The notes below the pieces were generated by a model. It had not been told where the DNA came from, did not search any database, and was given only the letters and a program-made list of their open reading frames with translations. DNA of 64,000 bases from Lucinisca nassula. Taxonomy: Eukaryota > Mollusca > Bivalvia > Lucinida > Lucinidae. Below, one piece after another: positions 26,601 through 38,090 of this stretch. Both the position numbers and the translations under genes were made by a program. The stretch is taken from the NCBI GenBank assembly GCA_963580285.1, contig OY757024.1:124248045-124312044 (forward strand), in the 5' to 3' direction. How positions within the stretch are numbered: the first letter of the stretch is position 1; every line of letters begins with the position of its first letter.

Positions 26601-27171
26601 AAATAAATTCTCATATTACTTTCCACCCATTATTTGACAAAAATTATGGTTTGAGGACTGAGAAAGGGAGAAAATAGATAGAAGATATAGTCAAAGAGAT
26701 GAAAGTGAGGGACAGAGGAGAAAGGAAAATGAATGAAAGAGAAGAAACAAAAGAAATAACATTCCCCCCCCAACATTACCTATTGCAAGGACAACAGGCC
26801 AACATCAGTTGCATGCCCTAATGAGGCAAGATACGTGTAACCATTGGTGCACCCAACCACCCCCTTAGTTTTTAACAACTGACCCCAAGGCAAATTTTAG
26901 ACGTTCTTTTTTTTCATGTTATATTTTGTAAAAATAAAGATAAAAAGACAAGAAATCAAACTAGTTAGCATAAAACAACAAAAATAGAAACATCAAAACA
27001 AAATGAAATAACAAAATAAAATAACATTAGCAATAACAGCAACAATTCAGCATATTCAGTACCTATTTCAGGCGACAAATTATTGAAGTACTAATATAAC
27101 ATTGCAAACCTTGCTATCCCACATTGAGTAGTCAATTACTGTTTCAATGTCTCATTTTGTCAGAAAAGTTA
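26601..27171. other. No gene; purine-rich low-complexity sequence
   Basis: GA-rich tract at ~26655-26760 and an A-rich stretch with AACAAAATAAAATAACA at ~26930-27060. A C-run sits at 26764. No supported feature. Confidence 0.5.
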
Positions 27172-27413
27172 TACACCACCTCTTTATAACACTATTAATA
27201 GGGTCAAAAGCAGAAACAACACTGTTATATCCAAACAAAAATGTGTAGATTATATAGAAAAATGACCATTTATGGTCATTTTTCTATATAATCTACACAT
27301 TTTGGGTCATTTTTCTACATAATCTACACATTTTGGGATCCATCTTGAAACTGTGTTATATTCAAACCATGTATAATATACCATGTTATAACTAGGTTTC
27401 CGTGTATAATTTT
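27172..27413. mobile_element. MITE family K, copy 2
   Basis: TATAACACTATTAATAGGGT, the TATAGAAAAATGACC hairpin (with one extra ATTTTTCTACATAATCTACA repeat of the right arm), and CTGTGTTATATTCAAACC. Confidence 0.68.
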
Positions 27414-27689
27414 TCACAACTATTGAGCTGTATATGAATGGTCGACCCCAGTTAACAGAGAAAGAGTGAATGAGTTTTGTGAAAATGTTTTTGGCTTTTG
27501 CTTATTACTTGCAAGCCAATGTCCCTTATCATGGTAAATATCGTGGTAAATCGGTCACAACATGTGAACATGTGCCTACCAACAAAAGGGCACACCAAAG
27601 ACTCTAATCAGACTGGACATGCACAGAAACAACTGAATTCAAACTACACATACGTTGCTCACAAGCAAATCTCCCTTCTTGTGGTAACT

Positions 27690-27805
27690 GGGCTGCCACC
27701 AGCGGACATGGCTATCCAGCAAAGACTGATATTAGACTACATGTGCTCAGCTAAGACTGAGCAGGCTGCACATATGTGCAGTCTGATCAGTCTTAGCTGA
27801 GCAGC
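27690..27805. repeat. Solo hairpin with CTAAGACTGA arms
   Basis: GCTCAGCTAAGACTGAGCAG / CTGATCAGTCTTAGCTGAGC close on the loop GCTGCACATATGTGCAGT. Same class as the stems near 23.9 kb and 56.9 kb. Confidence 0.55.
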
Positions 27806-27825
27806 ATCATGTTAATTAAGTACTT

Positions 27826-28135
27826 CTGATGAACACCCCTGTTAACCCCAACTTTCTACAGAGAAAACTGAGGTTTACAGGGGTATACATTATTTTTCTT
27901 CTTTCTGTTCCAAGACGTAGGTTGCAGGTACTCGTTAGTACGGCCTTACAAGCAAGTACAATCTATGTGGGCTCTGCCTGTTATATAGAACTGACTCAAT
28001 GGGGCAGTTCAAATGATCACCCACAACCTATGTTTGGTGTATAAATAAGAAAAATAACTGGTTTTCATCATAACAGATTTGGAGATATTAAGGAATGCAC
28101 TCTGCCATATGGGTGTGTTATCATTATTTAATATG
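27826..28135. mobile_element. MITE family G, diverged
   Basis: AACACCCCTGTTAACCCCAA, ATTATTTTTCTTCTTTCTGT, GTTGCAGGTACTCGTTAG and the complementary CACCCACAACCTATGTTTG, ATAAATAAGAAAAATAACTG. The outer TIR is decayed. Confidence 0.58.
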
Positions 28136-28140
28136 AATGC

Positions 28141-28620
28141 CAATTAGACCAAAGCTACGTCATGCAGTGCTCTGAATGGGAGGGGACTTGGTCAGATCAT
28201 TGTCTTTGCTGTACACGGTAGTGATAAGCTCCTTCATGCATTTAAGGAAGGCAGTGCTACTTAGACTGATATGAGTGTATACACCAATCAAAAGCTAGAC
28301 AACACGTGTTGAGATCAGCAAGGACTCGAACAAGGCACATATTTGCTTGATGTGGCCCCATTCTATTTTATCTGATTCTTGCATGTTTTGCCTTTCCATT
28401 TATATATTTGCATTCAAATCCATACTCTTAAATTGTTCAGTATTGCTTGATGTTTTGATCCTACACACATCAGATATGTAAAATGTACAGCACAATCTAT
28501 TTATCAAATCAGTTGAAAAGTAAATGTATCAATTTTCATGCATTAGCAGAATTTAAGAGAGAGGCAACTCGGAAATTATTTTGGGAAACAGTTTTTCTAG
28601 GATTAGAAATACCATCACAT
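28141..28620. other. Apparently unique sequence, no gene
   Basis: No repeat family recognised. Open stretches up to ~90 codons end in the neighbouring MITE and have no domain. No splice-site pair around a conserved reading frame is seen. Confidence 0.45.
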
Positions 28621-28624
28621 GAAC

Positions 28625-28900
28625 AAGTCCATGTAATAACCACCTCTCTAAACCCCGCTTTATATAGAGAAAACAGGGGTTTATGTGGTTATGGATTATT
28701 TTTCTTATTTCTGCTCCCAGACATAGGTTGTGGGTACTCGTTAGAACCGCCTCGATGAGGCGGTTCTAACGAGCACCAACAACCTATGTTTGCAGTATAA
28801 ATAAGAAAAATATCATGGATTTTCATCAGAAAAGTAGCCATTTTGGAGGTGTGAAAAAATGTACTATGTTGCATGGGTGTGTTATCGTAATGCCATTTTA
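28625..28900. mobile_element. MITE family G
   Basis: AACCCCGCTTTATATAGAGA, GATTATTTTTCTTATTTCTG, TGGGTACTCGTTAGAACCGC, CTCGATGAG loop, GCGGTTCTAACGAGCACC and AATAAGAAAAATATCATGG. The right TIR is decayed where the following MITE E begins. Confidence 0.68.
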
Positions 28901-29096
28901 CCCTTGTCCTGCTGTGCCAGGATAAACTATGCCATAACAAGAAGAGGAGATACTGACCAGATAGCTTCTGATCTGTATCTACACTCACAACCAGTCCATG
29001 AATTTTAAAAGAATATATTACCTCTAGGAATCTGATTGGTTGAAAGTCAGAAATGGTAGTGGCTTAATCAGTTTATTCAGCAGGTCAAGGGTTAAG
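28897..29096. mobile_element. MITE family E, decayed hairpin
   Basis: TTACCCTTGTCCTGCTG and CAGCAGGTCAAGGGTTAA ends. The shoulder ATCTGATTGGTTGAAAGTCA is kept. The left hairpin arm is lost. Confidence 0.65.
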
Positions 29097-29320
29097 GTGA
29101 ATGGGAACACCTGGTAGATTTTTCAGCCATTTCTCTAAGGGAGATAACTTTCCGGACTTACTGTTCGCTTTTCTATATGCCCTGTCCTACTGAAAAAAGG
29201 GTCAATTCTTAAAGGAAAGAAGCATATTCTTTCCTTTAAGAGTTGACCCCTATTGACATGGGAGACAAAAATACTTTGGCAGGAGTTGCCTCCCCTGAAG
29301 GTGTCCCCATTCCCCTTAAG
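29097..29320. mobile_element. MITE family I
   Basis: AGGTGAATGGGAACACCTGG left and GAAGGTGTCCCCATTCCCCT right TIR. Internal CTTAAAGGAAAGAAGCATAT / ATTCTTTCCTTTAAGAG stem. Confidence 0.72.
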
Positions 29321-29581
29321 TAGACCATAACTGTTTCTACAGTGGACTCTTCCAGTCTGGAATATGGATGAGTCCATTTTTGTACATAGCTAAATGTAGT
29401 TAGGTGAAAATCATTTTCAGGATCACAAATAGTGTAGAGTCTGATGAGCTGGCTCAAATGCCACTTATATACTTATTTCTTGTTGATTATTTCTGAATTC
29501 TTATAGACTGTGATTGTAGTACACATCAGAATTAAATCTAAATAATAGTAAAATGTTGTTGTGTATCCTCATTCCTTAAGG

Positions 29582-29795
29582 ATAATAATAATAATAATCG
29601 ATCTTATTTATAGAGGGTAACACATTTAGTACTACTACAAATCTTCTATGTGCCCTCTTTTCCTGGGTAGGCACCAGGACTGAGCAATATGAATAAAGTT
29701 TCTTGCTCAAGGAAACAACACGTGGCGCTTGCGAGGATCGAACCGGCTACCTCTCGATCTCAAATCCGATGCTTTACCACTGCACCACAGCGCTT
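29582..29795 (-). mobile_element. tRNA-derived SINE family J, with (ATT)n tail
   Basis: On the minus strand: GCGCTGTGGTGCAGTGGTAA A-box region, GCCGGTTCGATCCTCG B box, body with CTTGAGCAAGAAACTTTATT, tail TTACCCTCTATAAATAAGAT then CGATTATTATTATTATTATC. Best copy of the family; it is immediately followed by a MITE I. Confidence 0.8.
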
Positions 29796-29796
29796 C

Positions 29797-30030
29797 ACTG
29801 GGAACACCTGGCAGATTTTTCTGCCATTTTTCAAAGAGAGCCAACTTTCGGGACTTCCTGTTGCTTTTCAGTAAGCTCAGTCCCATTGAAAAAGGTGTCA
29901 ACTCTTAAAGGAAAGAATTTGCTCCTCAGGAGCAAATTCTTTCCTTTAAGAGTTGACCCCATTGACATGGGAGACAATTACTTTTGCAGGAGTTGCCTCC
30001 TCTGAAGTGTTCCAATTCCTCCTATGGCCT
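29797..30030. mobile_element. MITE family I
   Basis: TGGGAACACCTGGCAG left; GAAGTGTTCCAATTCCTCC right. The internal stem CTTAAAGGAAAGAATTTGCT / AGCAAATTCTTTCCTTTAAG is perfect around CCTCAGG. Confidence 0.7.
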
Positions 30031-30383
30031 CTTTACCACTAATTTTGGTACAGACCTCTCTTTGAGACCGGAAGCTGTTGATGACTCTAGTATTTTACAA
30101 CTATTTCTGTGAGCTGATATGAGTGAAAAGGGTCCTTAAGCCCTTGTACACAACTAAGGTATACGAGGGCTGACTAACATGCTGTGAGCATTGGATGTTC
30201 TTTTTAAGTCCTACTATTCTCTGACTATAGAGGGCCGTGTACACAAGAACTGGTCTCATTTGGTCCATTTATATCGAGTTTGCAAAAATGATGACCCTAG
30301 GTTGACCTTGACCTATTTTATGCCAAGGTCAAATTTGGCTCCTTAGGGTTTTCATTGGGAAAAAGGTAAACCAATGCATTTTT

Positions 30384-33300
30384 AGCTCACCAGAGCCAAA
30401 GGCTCCAGGGGAGCTTATAGGATAGGCAGTTGTCTGTCGTCTGTGTCGTCTGCGTCATTGTGTGACGTCAACACTTTTAAACATCTTCTCTGAAGCCACT
30501 GGGCCAATTGGGCCCAACTTTTATTCGTAGCATCCTTGGGCTGGGGGATTGAAAGCTTGTGTTTTTTTAGCTCATCTGTCACGTAGTGACAAGGTGAGCT
30601 TTTGTGATCCCTTTTTGTCCGTCGTGCGTGCGTGCGTGCGTCTGTGCGTGCATGCGTCCGTAAACAATTTCAAATAAGTATATCTCTAATACCCCATGGT
30701 CAATCTTGATCAAATTTCATGGGAAGCATCATCAGGTAGGGGGAAAGGCTGCATAAGGTTTTTGGGCTGATCAGATTGGAATTCTGGTTGCCATGGCAAC
30801 ATATAGCTCCCATAGACTCTCGATGGGAAAAAATTAAAATATCTTCTTCTCTGAAACCACAGGGCCCAGAGCTTAGATATTAAGCATGTATTAACGGCTA
30901 GTGGTCACCTACATAATTCCTGCCAATCATGCCCCTGGGGTCCAAATTGGCCACACCCCGGGGCCCCTTCGCTCCAATAGACTCATAATGGAACAAAAAG
31001 CTTCAAAAATCTTCTTCTCAGAAACCACAGGGCCCAGAGCTTAGATATTTAGCATGTAGCAACAGCAAGTGGTCATCTATATAATTCCTGCCAATCATGC
31101 ACCTGGGGTCAAAACGGGCCACGCCCCGGGGCCCTTTACTTCCTATAGACTCATAATGGAAAAAAGCTTCAAAAATCTTCTTCTCTGAAACCACAGGGCC
31201 CAGAGCTGAGATATTTGGCATGTACCAACGGCAAGTGGTCACCTACATAATTCCTGCCAATCATGCCCCTGGGGTCCAAATTGGCCACACCCCGGGGCCC
31301 CTTAGCTCCCATAGACTCATAATGGAAAAAAGCTTAAAAAATCTTCTTCTCTGAAACCACAGGGCCCAGAGTTTAGATATTTAGAATGTAGCAACGGCCA
31401 GTGGTCACCTACATAATTCCTGCCAATCATGCCCCTGGGTTCCAAATGGGCCACGCCCCGGGGCCCCTTTGCTCCCGTAGACTCATAATGGAACATAAAG
31501 CTTCAAAAATCTTCTTCTCGGAAACCACAGGACCCAGAGCTTTGATATTTAGCATGTAGCAACGGCAAGTGGTCACCTACATAATTCCTGCCAATCATGC
31601 CCCTGGCGTCCAAACGGGCAACGCCCCGGGGCCCTTTAGCTCCTATAGACTCATAAAGGAAAAAAGCTTCAAAAATCTTCTTCTCTGAAACCACAGGGCC
31701 CAGAGCTTAGATATTTAGCATGTAGCAATGGCAAGTGGTCACCTACATAAATCCTGCCAATCATGCCCGGGGGTCCAAATGGGCCATGCCCCGGGGCCCC
31801 TTAGCTCCCATGGACTCATAATGGAAAAAAGATTAAAAAATCTTCTTCTCTGAAACCACAGGGCCCAGAGTTTAGATATTTAGTACTTAGCAACGGCAAG
31901 TGGTCACCTATATAATTCCTGCCAATCATGCCCCTGGGGTCCAAAAGGGCCATGCCCCGGGGCCCCTTAGCTCCTTTAGACTCGTATTAGAAAAAAAAAG
32001 CTTCAAAAATCTGCTTCTCTGAAACCACAGGGCCCAGAGCTTAGATATTTAGCATGTAGCAATGGCAAGTGGTCACCTACATAAATCCTGCCAATCATGC
32101 TCCTGGGGTCCAAATGGGCCACGCCCCGGGGCCCCTTAGCTCCCATAGACTCAGAATGGAAAAAAGATAAAAAAATCTTCTTCTCTGAAACCACAGTGCC
32201 CAGAGCTTAGATAATTAGCATGTAGCAACGGCAAGTGGTCACCTACATAATTCCTGCCAATCATGCCCCTGGGTTCCAAACGGGCCACGCCCTGGGGCCC
32301 TTTAGCTCCTATAGACTCATAACGGAAAAAAGCTTAAAAAATCTTCTTCTCTGAAATCACAGCGCCCAGAGCTTAGATATATAGTACGTAGCAACGGCAA
32401 GTGGGCACCTATATAATTCCTGCCAATCATGCCCCTGGGGTCCAAAAGGGCCACGCCCCTGGGCCCCTTAGCTCCTATACACACATAATGGAAAAAAAAA
32501 GCTTCAAAAATCTTCTTCTCTGAAACCACAGGGCCCAGAGCTTAGATATTTAGCATGTAGCAATGGCAATTGGTCACCTACATAAATCCTGCCAATCATG
32601 CACGTGGGGTCCAAATGGGCCACGCCCCGGGGCCCCTTCGCTCCCAAAGACTCTTAATGGAAAAAAAGATAAAAAAAATCTTCTTCTTTGAAACCACAGG
32701 GCCCAGAGCTTAGATATTTGGCATGTAGCGACGGCAAGTGGTCACCTACATAATTCCTGCCAATCATGCACCTGGGGTCCAAACAGGTGAGCGATATAGG
32801 GCCATTGGGCCCTCTTGTTATGAAAATCGGCTCATTAGTTTGGTTGCTATGGCAACTTAGAGTTTCCATAGACTTATAATGGGGAAAATTGAAAAATGGC
32901 ATTTACTGCCAAGTCATTGCAGATATTTTGACAAAACTTTTATAGAAATGTTTCTTGAGTAAACTTCTCTCAGCCATATGCTTTTATGCCAACCTGAGGG
33001 TTCCCCAGGTTGTGCCGGGGCCAATCACCACCCCCTACACTTCATAAAAGGCCATATATCACAGAAACCATTCAGATTCCGACCCTAAACCATATATATT
33101 CTTGTTCCTTTTGATAAGATGCATTCAGTGACACCAACCTAGGGGTCCTCAGGGATGCACCAAGGCCATGCCCCACCCCCTCCACTTAATAAAAGGCCCA
33201 ATATCTTGGAAACCATTCAGATCCCCACCCCTAAACCATATATATTCTTGTTCCTTATGATAAGACCCATTCAGTGACATCAACCTGGGAGTCCCCGGGA

Positions 33301-34528
33301 TACGCCGGGGCCATGCCCCACCCCCTCCATTTCATAAAAGGCCCAATATCTCGGAAACCTTACAGATCCCCGCCCCTAAACCATATATATTCTTGATCCT
33401 TATGATAAGACACATTCATTGACACCAACCTGGGGGTCCTCAAAGATGCGCCGGGGCCTTGCCCTACCCATTCACTTCACAAAAGGCCATATATCTCAGA
33501 AACTGTTCAGATCCTCACCCCTAAACCATATATATTCTTGTTCATTACAATAAGAGGCATTCAGTGACACCAACCTGGGGGTTCCCATGGATGTGCGCGG
33601 GCCATGCTCCATCTTCTCCATTTCATGATCTCACAATATCTCGGAAACCCTACAGATGGCTACCCCCTAAACCATATATATTCTTGTTCCTTATGATAAG
33701 ACACATTCATTGACACCAACCTGGAGTCTCACCCCTTCACAAAAGGTCTTATTTCTCAGAAACTGTTCTTAGCCCCACCCTAAACCCTATATATCTTCTT
33801 CCTTATGATAAGACGCATTCAATGACACCAGCTTGGGAGTCCGCGTGGCATGCCCAGGCCATGCCCCATTGCTTTACTTCATTAAAAGCCATATATCTCA
33901 GAAATAGTTCAGATCCCCACCCCTAAACCATATACTTGTTCCTTATGATAAGACTCGTTCAATCACACCAACCTGGGGGTCTCTTTGCGCTGAGGCAATG
34001 TGCCCTGCCCTTCCACTTCATAAAAGGCTTTATATTTCAGAAACCATTCAAATCCCCACCCCATAATCATATATGTTCTTGTTCCTTATTATTAGGACAT
34101 CTACTGTAGGGGGGTCCGCATTCCTATCCTTTCCACTTTATAAAAGGGCCTCAAATCTCAGAAACCATTCAGATTCCAACCCCTAAACCATATATATACT
34201 TGGTCCTTATGATAAGACACATTTAGGGACAACAATCTTGGGCTTTCCTGGGATCAACAGGGCATGCCCCAACCCCTTCACCACTTAAGAGGCCTTACAG
34301 ATCCCCACTGCTAAACCATATATATTCTTGTTTTTTATGCTAAGACGCAATTAGTGATACCAACCAGGGCTCCATTGGGTCCATGCCCCACCCCTTCTAC
34401 TTCATAAAAGGCCTAATGTTACAGATACTGAGTCTACATGGGTGCTCATTTGGATGTTAAAATACATGGCTGCCATTGGGCAGTGCCCACCTGTGCTCTG
34501 GTGAGCATAGTGGCCCATGGGCCTCTTG
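30384..34528 (+). mobile_element. Outer pearl/Helentron-like element, itself interrupted
   Basis: Left end AGCTCACCAGAGCCAAAGG with GTTGTCTGTCGTCTGTGTCG. Right end CTGGTGAGCATAGTGGCCC, hairpin GGCCCATGGGCC, CTCTTG|TTT. Its core from ~32990 to 34430 has about nine ~160-bp units (CCATATATATTCTTGTTCCT, TATGATAAGACGCATTCA, GACACCAACCTGGGGG). A second element occupies 30569-32817. Confidence 0.7.
30569..32817 (+). mobile_element. Inner pearl/Helentron-like element with ~167-bp core array
   Basis: Left end AGCTCATCTGTCACGTAGTG, then ACAAGGTGAGCTTTTG (a self-complementary left stem) and TCGTGCGTGCGTGCGTGCGT. Right end CAGGTGAGCGATATAGGGCC, hairpin GGGCC-CTTG-type, CTCTTG|TTA. The core has ~12 units from ~30845 (CTTCTCTGAAACCACAGGGC, AGAGCTTAGATATTTAGCAT, GTGGTCACCTACATAATTCC, CACGCCCCGGGGCCCC). 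Minus-strand frames reading SEKKIFEAFF repeat once per unit and are not genes. Confidence 0.8.
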
Positions 34529-34973
34529 TTTAAAAAATATTGTGGTCTGTGATATGATTAAATAACGAATGCCTGTGAATGCTAAGGGTCAAGGTCATTC
34601 ACTGACCTTGGCCAAAGTCACTTGTATTGCAGGTCTATTGACAAATCAGAATAGATTTTCTCTAACACCATTTGGCCAATTTCATTTTAATTTTATATGC
34701 AGCCTTGGGATACTAAGGAAACAAAAAATATTGGATGGTCCATGTCACATGACCAAGATGGCCGCCATGTCCAAATATGGTAAAAACCTTAAAAAATCTT
34801 ATCGAACCCCAGAACCACTGGGTCTTTTGTCTTGAAACTTGGTTTGTAGTATGGGGTGACTGAGTACTACCCAGTTTGCAACAATGATGACCCTAGGTTG
34901 ACCTTGACTTATTTTACGCCAAAGCCAAATTTAGCTCCTTTTCAATGGGAAATAGGTAAATCAATGCATATTT

Positions 34974-35160
34974 AGCTCACCTGTCACGTAGTGACAAGGT
35001 GTGCTTTTGTGATCACATTTCGTCCGTCCGTGCGTCCGTGCCTGCGTAAACAATTTCTTGTCCGCACGATTGCATCTTCATTTATGATCTGATTTTAAAC
35101 CAAAGCCAAATTTAGCTCCTTAGGCTTTTCAGTAGGAAATAGGTTAATCAATGCATATTT
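34974..35160 (+). repeat. Tandemly duplicated left end of a pearl-like element plus host flank (~183 bp)
   Basis: AAAGCCAAATTTAGCTCCTT, then CAATGCATATTTAGCTCACC and TGTCACGTAGTGACAAGGTG, occurs at ~34921-35098 and again from ~35101. The first copy jumps from the element core (GATTTTAA) straight back to host sequence. A duplication therefore joined core to flank after insertion. Confidence 0.72.
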
Positions 35161-36425
35161 AGCTCACCTGTCACGTAGTGACAAGGTGTGCTTTTGTGAT
35201 CACATTTCGTGCGTCCGTGCCTGTGTAAACAATTTCTTGTCCGAACGATAGCATCCTCATTTATGATTTGATTTTTGCCAGACTTGCACACAACTTGTAC
35301 CACCATGAGATCTGGGTTCCTTTCTTGAACCAGCCATATCCCATCATGTGTTTCGGGGTTACGGCCCCTGAAAGAGCAAAAATTGCCTATTTTGGTCTTG
35401 TCCGCACGATAGCATCTTCATTTGTGATTTGATTTTAACCAGACTTGCACACAACTTGTACCACCATGAGATCTAGGTTCCTGTCTTGAACCAGCCATAT
35501 CCCATCATGTGTTATGGAGTTACGGCCCCTGAAAGGGCAAAAATTGCCTATTTTGGTCTTGTCCGCACGATAGTATCTTCATTTATGATTTGATTTTAAC
35601 CAGACTTGCACACAACTTGTACCACCATGAGATCTAGGTTCCTGTCTTGAACCAGCCATATCCCATCATGTGTAACGGAGTTACGGTCCCTGAAAGGGCA
35701 AAAATTGCCTATTTTGGTCTTGTCTGCAAGATAGCTTTTTCATTTATGATTTGATTTTAACTAAACTTGCACAAATTTTGTACCACCACAAAATATCTCG
35801 GTCAAGTTCGAATATGGGTGTTGTTGAGTCAAAAAGTAGGTCAGTAGGTCAAATCATAGAAAAACCTTCTGAACACACTAGAGACCACAATTTATGTACA
35901 ATCATCATCAAACTTGCTCAGAATGATCATCTTGATAATATCGTGGTCACGTTCAAATATGGGTCCTGTCAGGGCAAAAAGTAGGTCAGTAGGTCAAATA
36001 ATAGAAAAACCTTGTGAACACACTAGAGGCCAGTTTTAGTCCAATCATCATCAAACTTGCCCAGAATGATCATCTTGACAATATCTGAGTCAAGTTCGAA
36101 TATGGGTCATGTCAAATCAAAAAGTAGATCAGTAGGCTATTTTGTCATAACTTTTGAACAGTTTGAGATAGAGCCTTCATATTAGGCATGTAGGTTCCTT
36201 GTGACAAGGGCTTCCCACTCATATAAATATTTGACTTGTGACCTACTTTATCATAACTTTTGAACCATATGAGATAGAGCCTTCATATTTGGCATGTATG
36301 TTCCTTGTTACAAGGTTTTCTCAACCATTCAAAACTTTAGAGCCATGACCTTGACCTTTGACCTACTTTGTCATAACTTTTGAAGCATTTAAGATACAGC
36401 CTTCATATTTGGCATATAGGTTCCT
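35161..36425 (+). mobile_element. Left part of a pearl-like element with ~162-bp core units
   Basis: AGCTCACCTGTCACGTAGTG left end and a TCGTGCGTCCGTGCCTGTG tract. Three full units follow (TGTCCGCACGATAGCATCTT, CACACAACTTGTACCACCA, TTACGGCCCCTGAAAGGGC). From ~35750 there is a second, diverged unit type (CATCATCAAACTTGCTCAGA, GTAGGTCAGTAGGTCAAAT, ATAACTTTTGAACCATATGA). The matching right end is probably 42899-43059, with ~6.5 kb of later insertions between. Confidence 0.6.
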
Positions 36426-36430
36426 TCATA

Positions 36431-36590
36431 GGAGTGAGTGTTTGATTTTAAGTCTCACCAACAGCTAAGGTCATACTGTGATGGGACCTCTGTTTAAATA
36501 CCAATCTGAAAGTCTGGAGAAGCCTGGGATTGATCCTGCTGCCCCTGGTTTACAAGGCAAGTATCATGGCCACTTCACCATGAAGGCTTC
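36431..36590 (-). mobile_element. tRNA-derived SINE family C, old copy
   Basis: Minus strand: CCTTCATGGTGAAGTGGCCA (A-box-like), a decayed GGATCAATCCCAGGC B box, and a GACTTAAAATCAAACACTCA tail. Confidence 0.68.
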
Positions 36591-36599
36591 TGAACTTCA

Positions 36600-37071
36600 T
36601 TGAAATGTTGTGTAGATGACCCTCAACTTGTGCTTAAAGTAGCTAAAACTATTGGTGCAGATATTTCACTGATGGACATTGACAGGTCACATCGCCTGGG
36701 TAAACCTGGAAAGCGTACAAGGCGTGACATCATAGTAAAATTCACGTCTTACAGAGCCCGAGAGAAGTTGATGAAAAATAGGAGTAAGCTGAAATCATCT
36801 GAGCTCAATGGCGTTTACGTTAATGAGGATCTCAACAAGGCACGTAGTAAACTCCTATTTGAGGCAAGAAAGAGCGTTAAATCTAAGCGGTTACTCGGGG
36901 CTTGGTCATCCGATGGGCGTATTCTTGTCAAGAACAAGAAAGAGAAGATTACTCTTATAACATGTACGCGTGATATAGCCAAGGCAATACGTAGAGGGGA
37001 ATCTGATTCGGACTCTTGAGTCGGACAACGATGATGACGGTGACGGTGCTGATTCTGACGAAAATGAATAA
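36600..37071 (+). pseudogene. L1-type LINE ORF1p (RRM-like/C-terminal) fragment, frameshifted tail
   Basis: The frame from ~36606 encodes VLKVAKTIGADISLMDIDRS, then HRLGKPGKRTRRDIIVKFTS, YRAREKLMKNRSKLK and VYVNEDLNKARSKLLFEARK. This is the pattern of lophotrochozoan L1-like ORF1 nucleic-acid-binding proteins (S-H-R-L-G ... D-I-I-V-K-F ... Y-V-N-E-D-L). The N-terminal coiled coil is missing, and the first codons follow directly on a SINE C. The stop at 37017-37019 is a +/-1 frameshift: the alternative frame continues as an acidic tail (ESDNDDDGDGADSDENE) to TAA at 37069-37071. It acts in retrotransposon RNP formation when intact; here it is dead. No RT partner follows. Confidence 0.75.
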
Positions 37072-37339
37072 ACGCTTGCTTGAGTGAGGTTTGAGTGAGG
37101 CTTTCCAGCCATATGACAGTTATGACCGTTATTTCTTACTGGAAGTATACCTATATCGCTACGCGTACATACCTTTTGACTGCTGTTGAACTTTCATGTT
37201 TTCATGAACTTTTATGCCCGCTTGATCTTCTCGCTTGCTGAAGTACCTACATATCATGTATAAAGTCGTACCCCAGCTATATAAACCTAATCATTTGAAC
37301 ACCTAAATAGTAAAATCCCACAATGTAATAATTGTTTGA

Positions 37340-38090
37340 AGGGAGGCAGAATTAAGGATGCGTGAACAGTGTAGACTCTGATCAAATGTGTTTGACTTTG
37401 ATTCGGGCCTACACCGTTTACATTGAATTTTCTGCTGTAATGTTTAGGTCAATTATGGTATTTGTATTTGGTGTTCATTGTGTTGCGGTTCTACGTACGT
37501 CCCCGTCTTCTTCTTTGTCCGGGGTTCTGCACCTCTGACACTAAATATAAATATGATGATTGTGGCGAACGTTTATTGCTTAATTATTAGAACGTGAACG
37601 ATGTAGACACTGATCAAACTTCTTCCTCGACCCTCGCCCGCACTGTTTACTCACATTTTCTATCGTTAGGATAGCTATGATATTGGTAATGACGATTCGC
37701 TCAAGCATGGGAAGTTAACAGTGTGGACTCTGATCAGACTTTTCTAAGATCTTGCATTGAATTTAATACCGTTTGGATAGATATGAACTTTTTATTGAAT
37801 GGTCATTGCTTAACTATTGTAGTTTAAACAGTGAGGATTCTGATCAAAACTTCTCTGACCGGTATCTACTCTGTTTACACTGAATTTCCTACCGTAAGAG
37901 TAGCTAGAATGTTTGCAGCGAATGCCCATTGTGTAACATCGGAATTTAAACAGTGTGGACTGTGACCAGCTTTTTTTCCGGACTCCGATCAGACTCTCCC
38001 TCTCTGACCGGGGTCTACTCTGCTTACACCGAAAATACTACCGACAAGGTAGCTATGATTTGTGTAGCAAATGCCTATTGCTTTACATTA
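37340..38090. repeat. Degenerate ~117-bp tandem repeat with CAGTGT/GATCA motifs
   Basis: Starts at ~37362, ~37600, ~37720, ~37830 and ~37945: GAACAGTGTAGACTCTGATC, GTGTGGACTCTGATCAGACT, AACAGTGAGGATTCTGATCA, AACAGTGTGGACTGTGACC. Each is followed by CTACTCTGTTTACACTGAA and CGTAAGAGTAGCTAGAATG-like tails. A related unit is at ~38525-38640, beyond a MITE G. Confidence 0.55.

Noticed and set aside
31018..32902. Series of minus-strand frames starting VSEKKIFEAFF
   Set aside because: One frame per ~167-bp core unit of a pearl-like element; repetition without conserved coding constraint.
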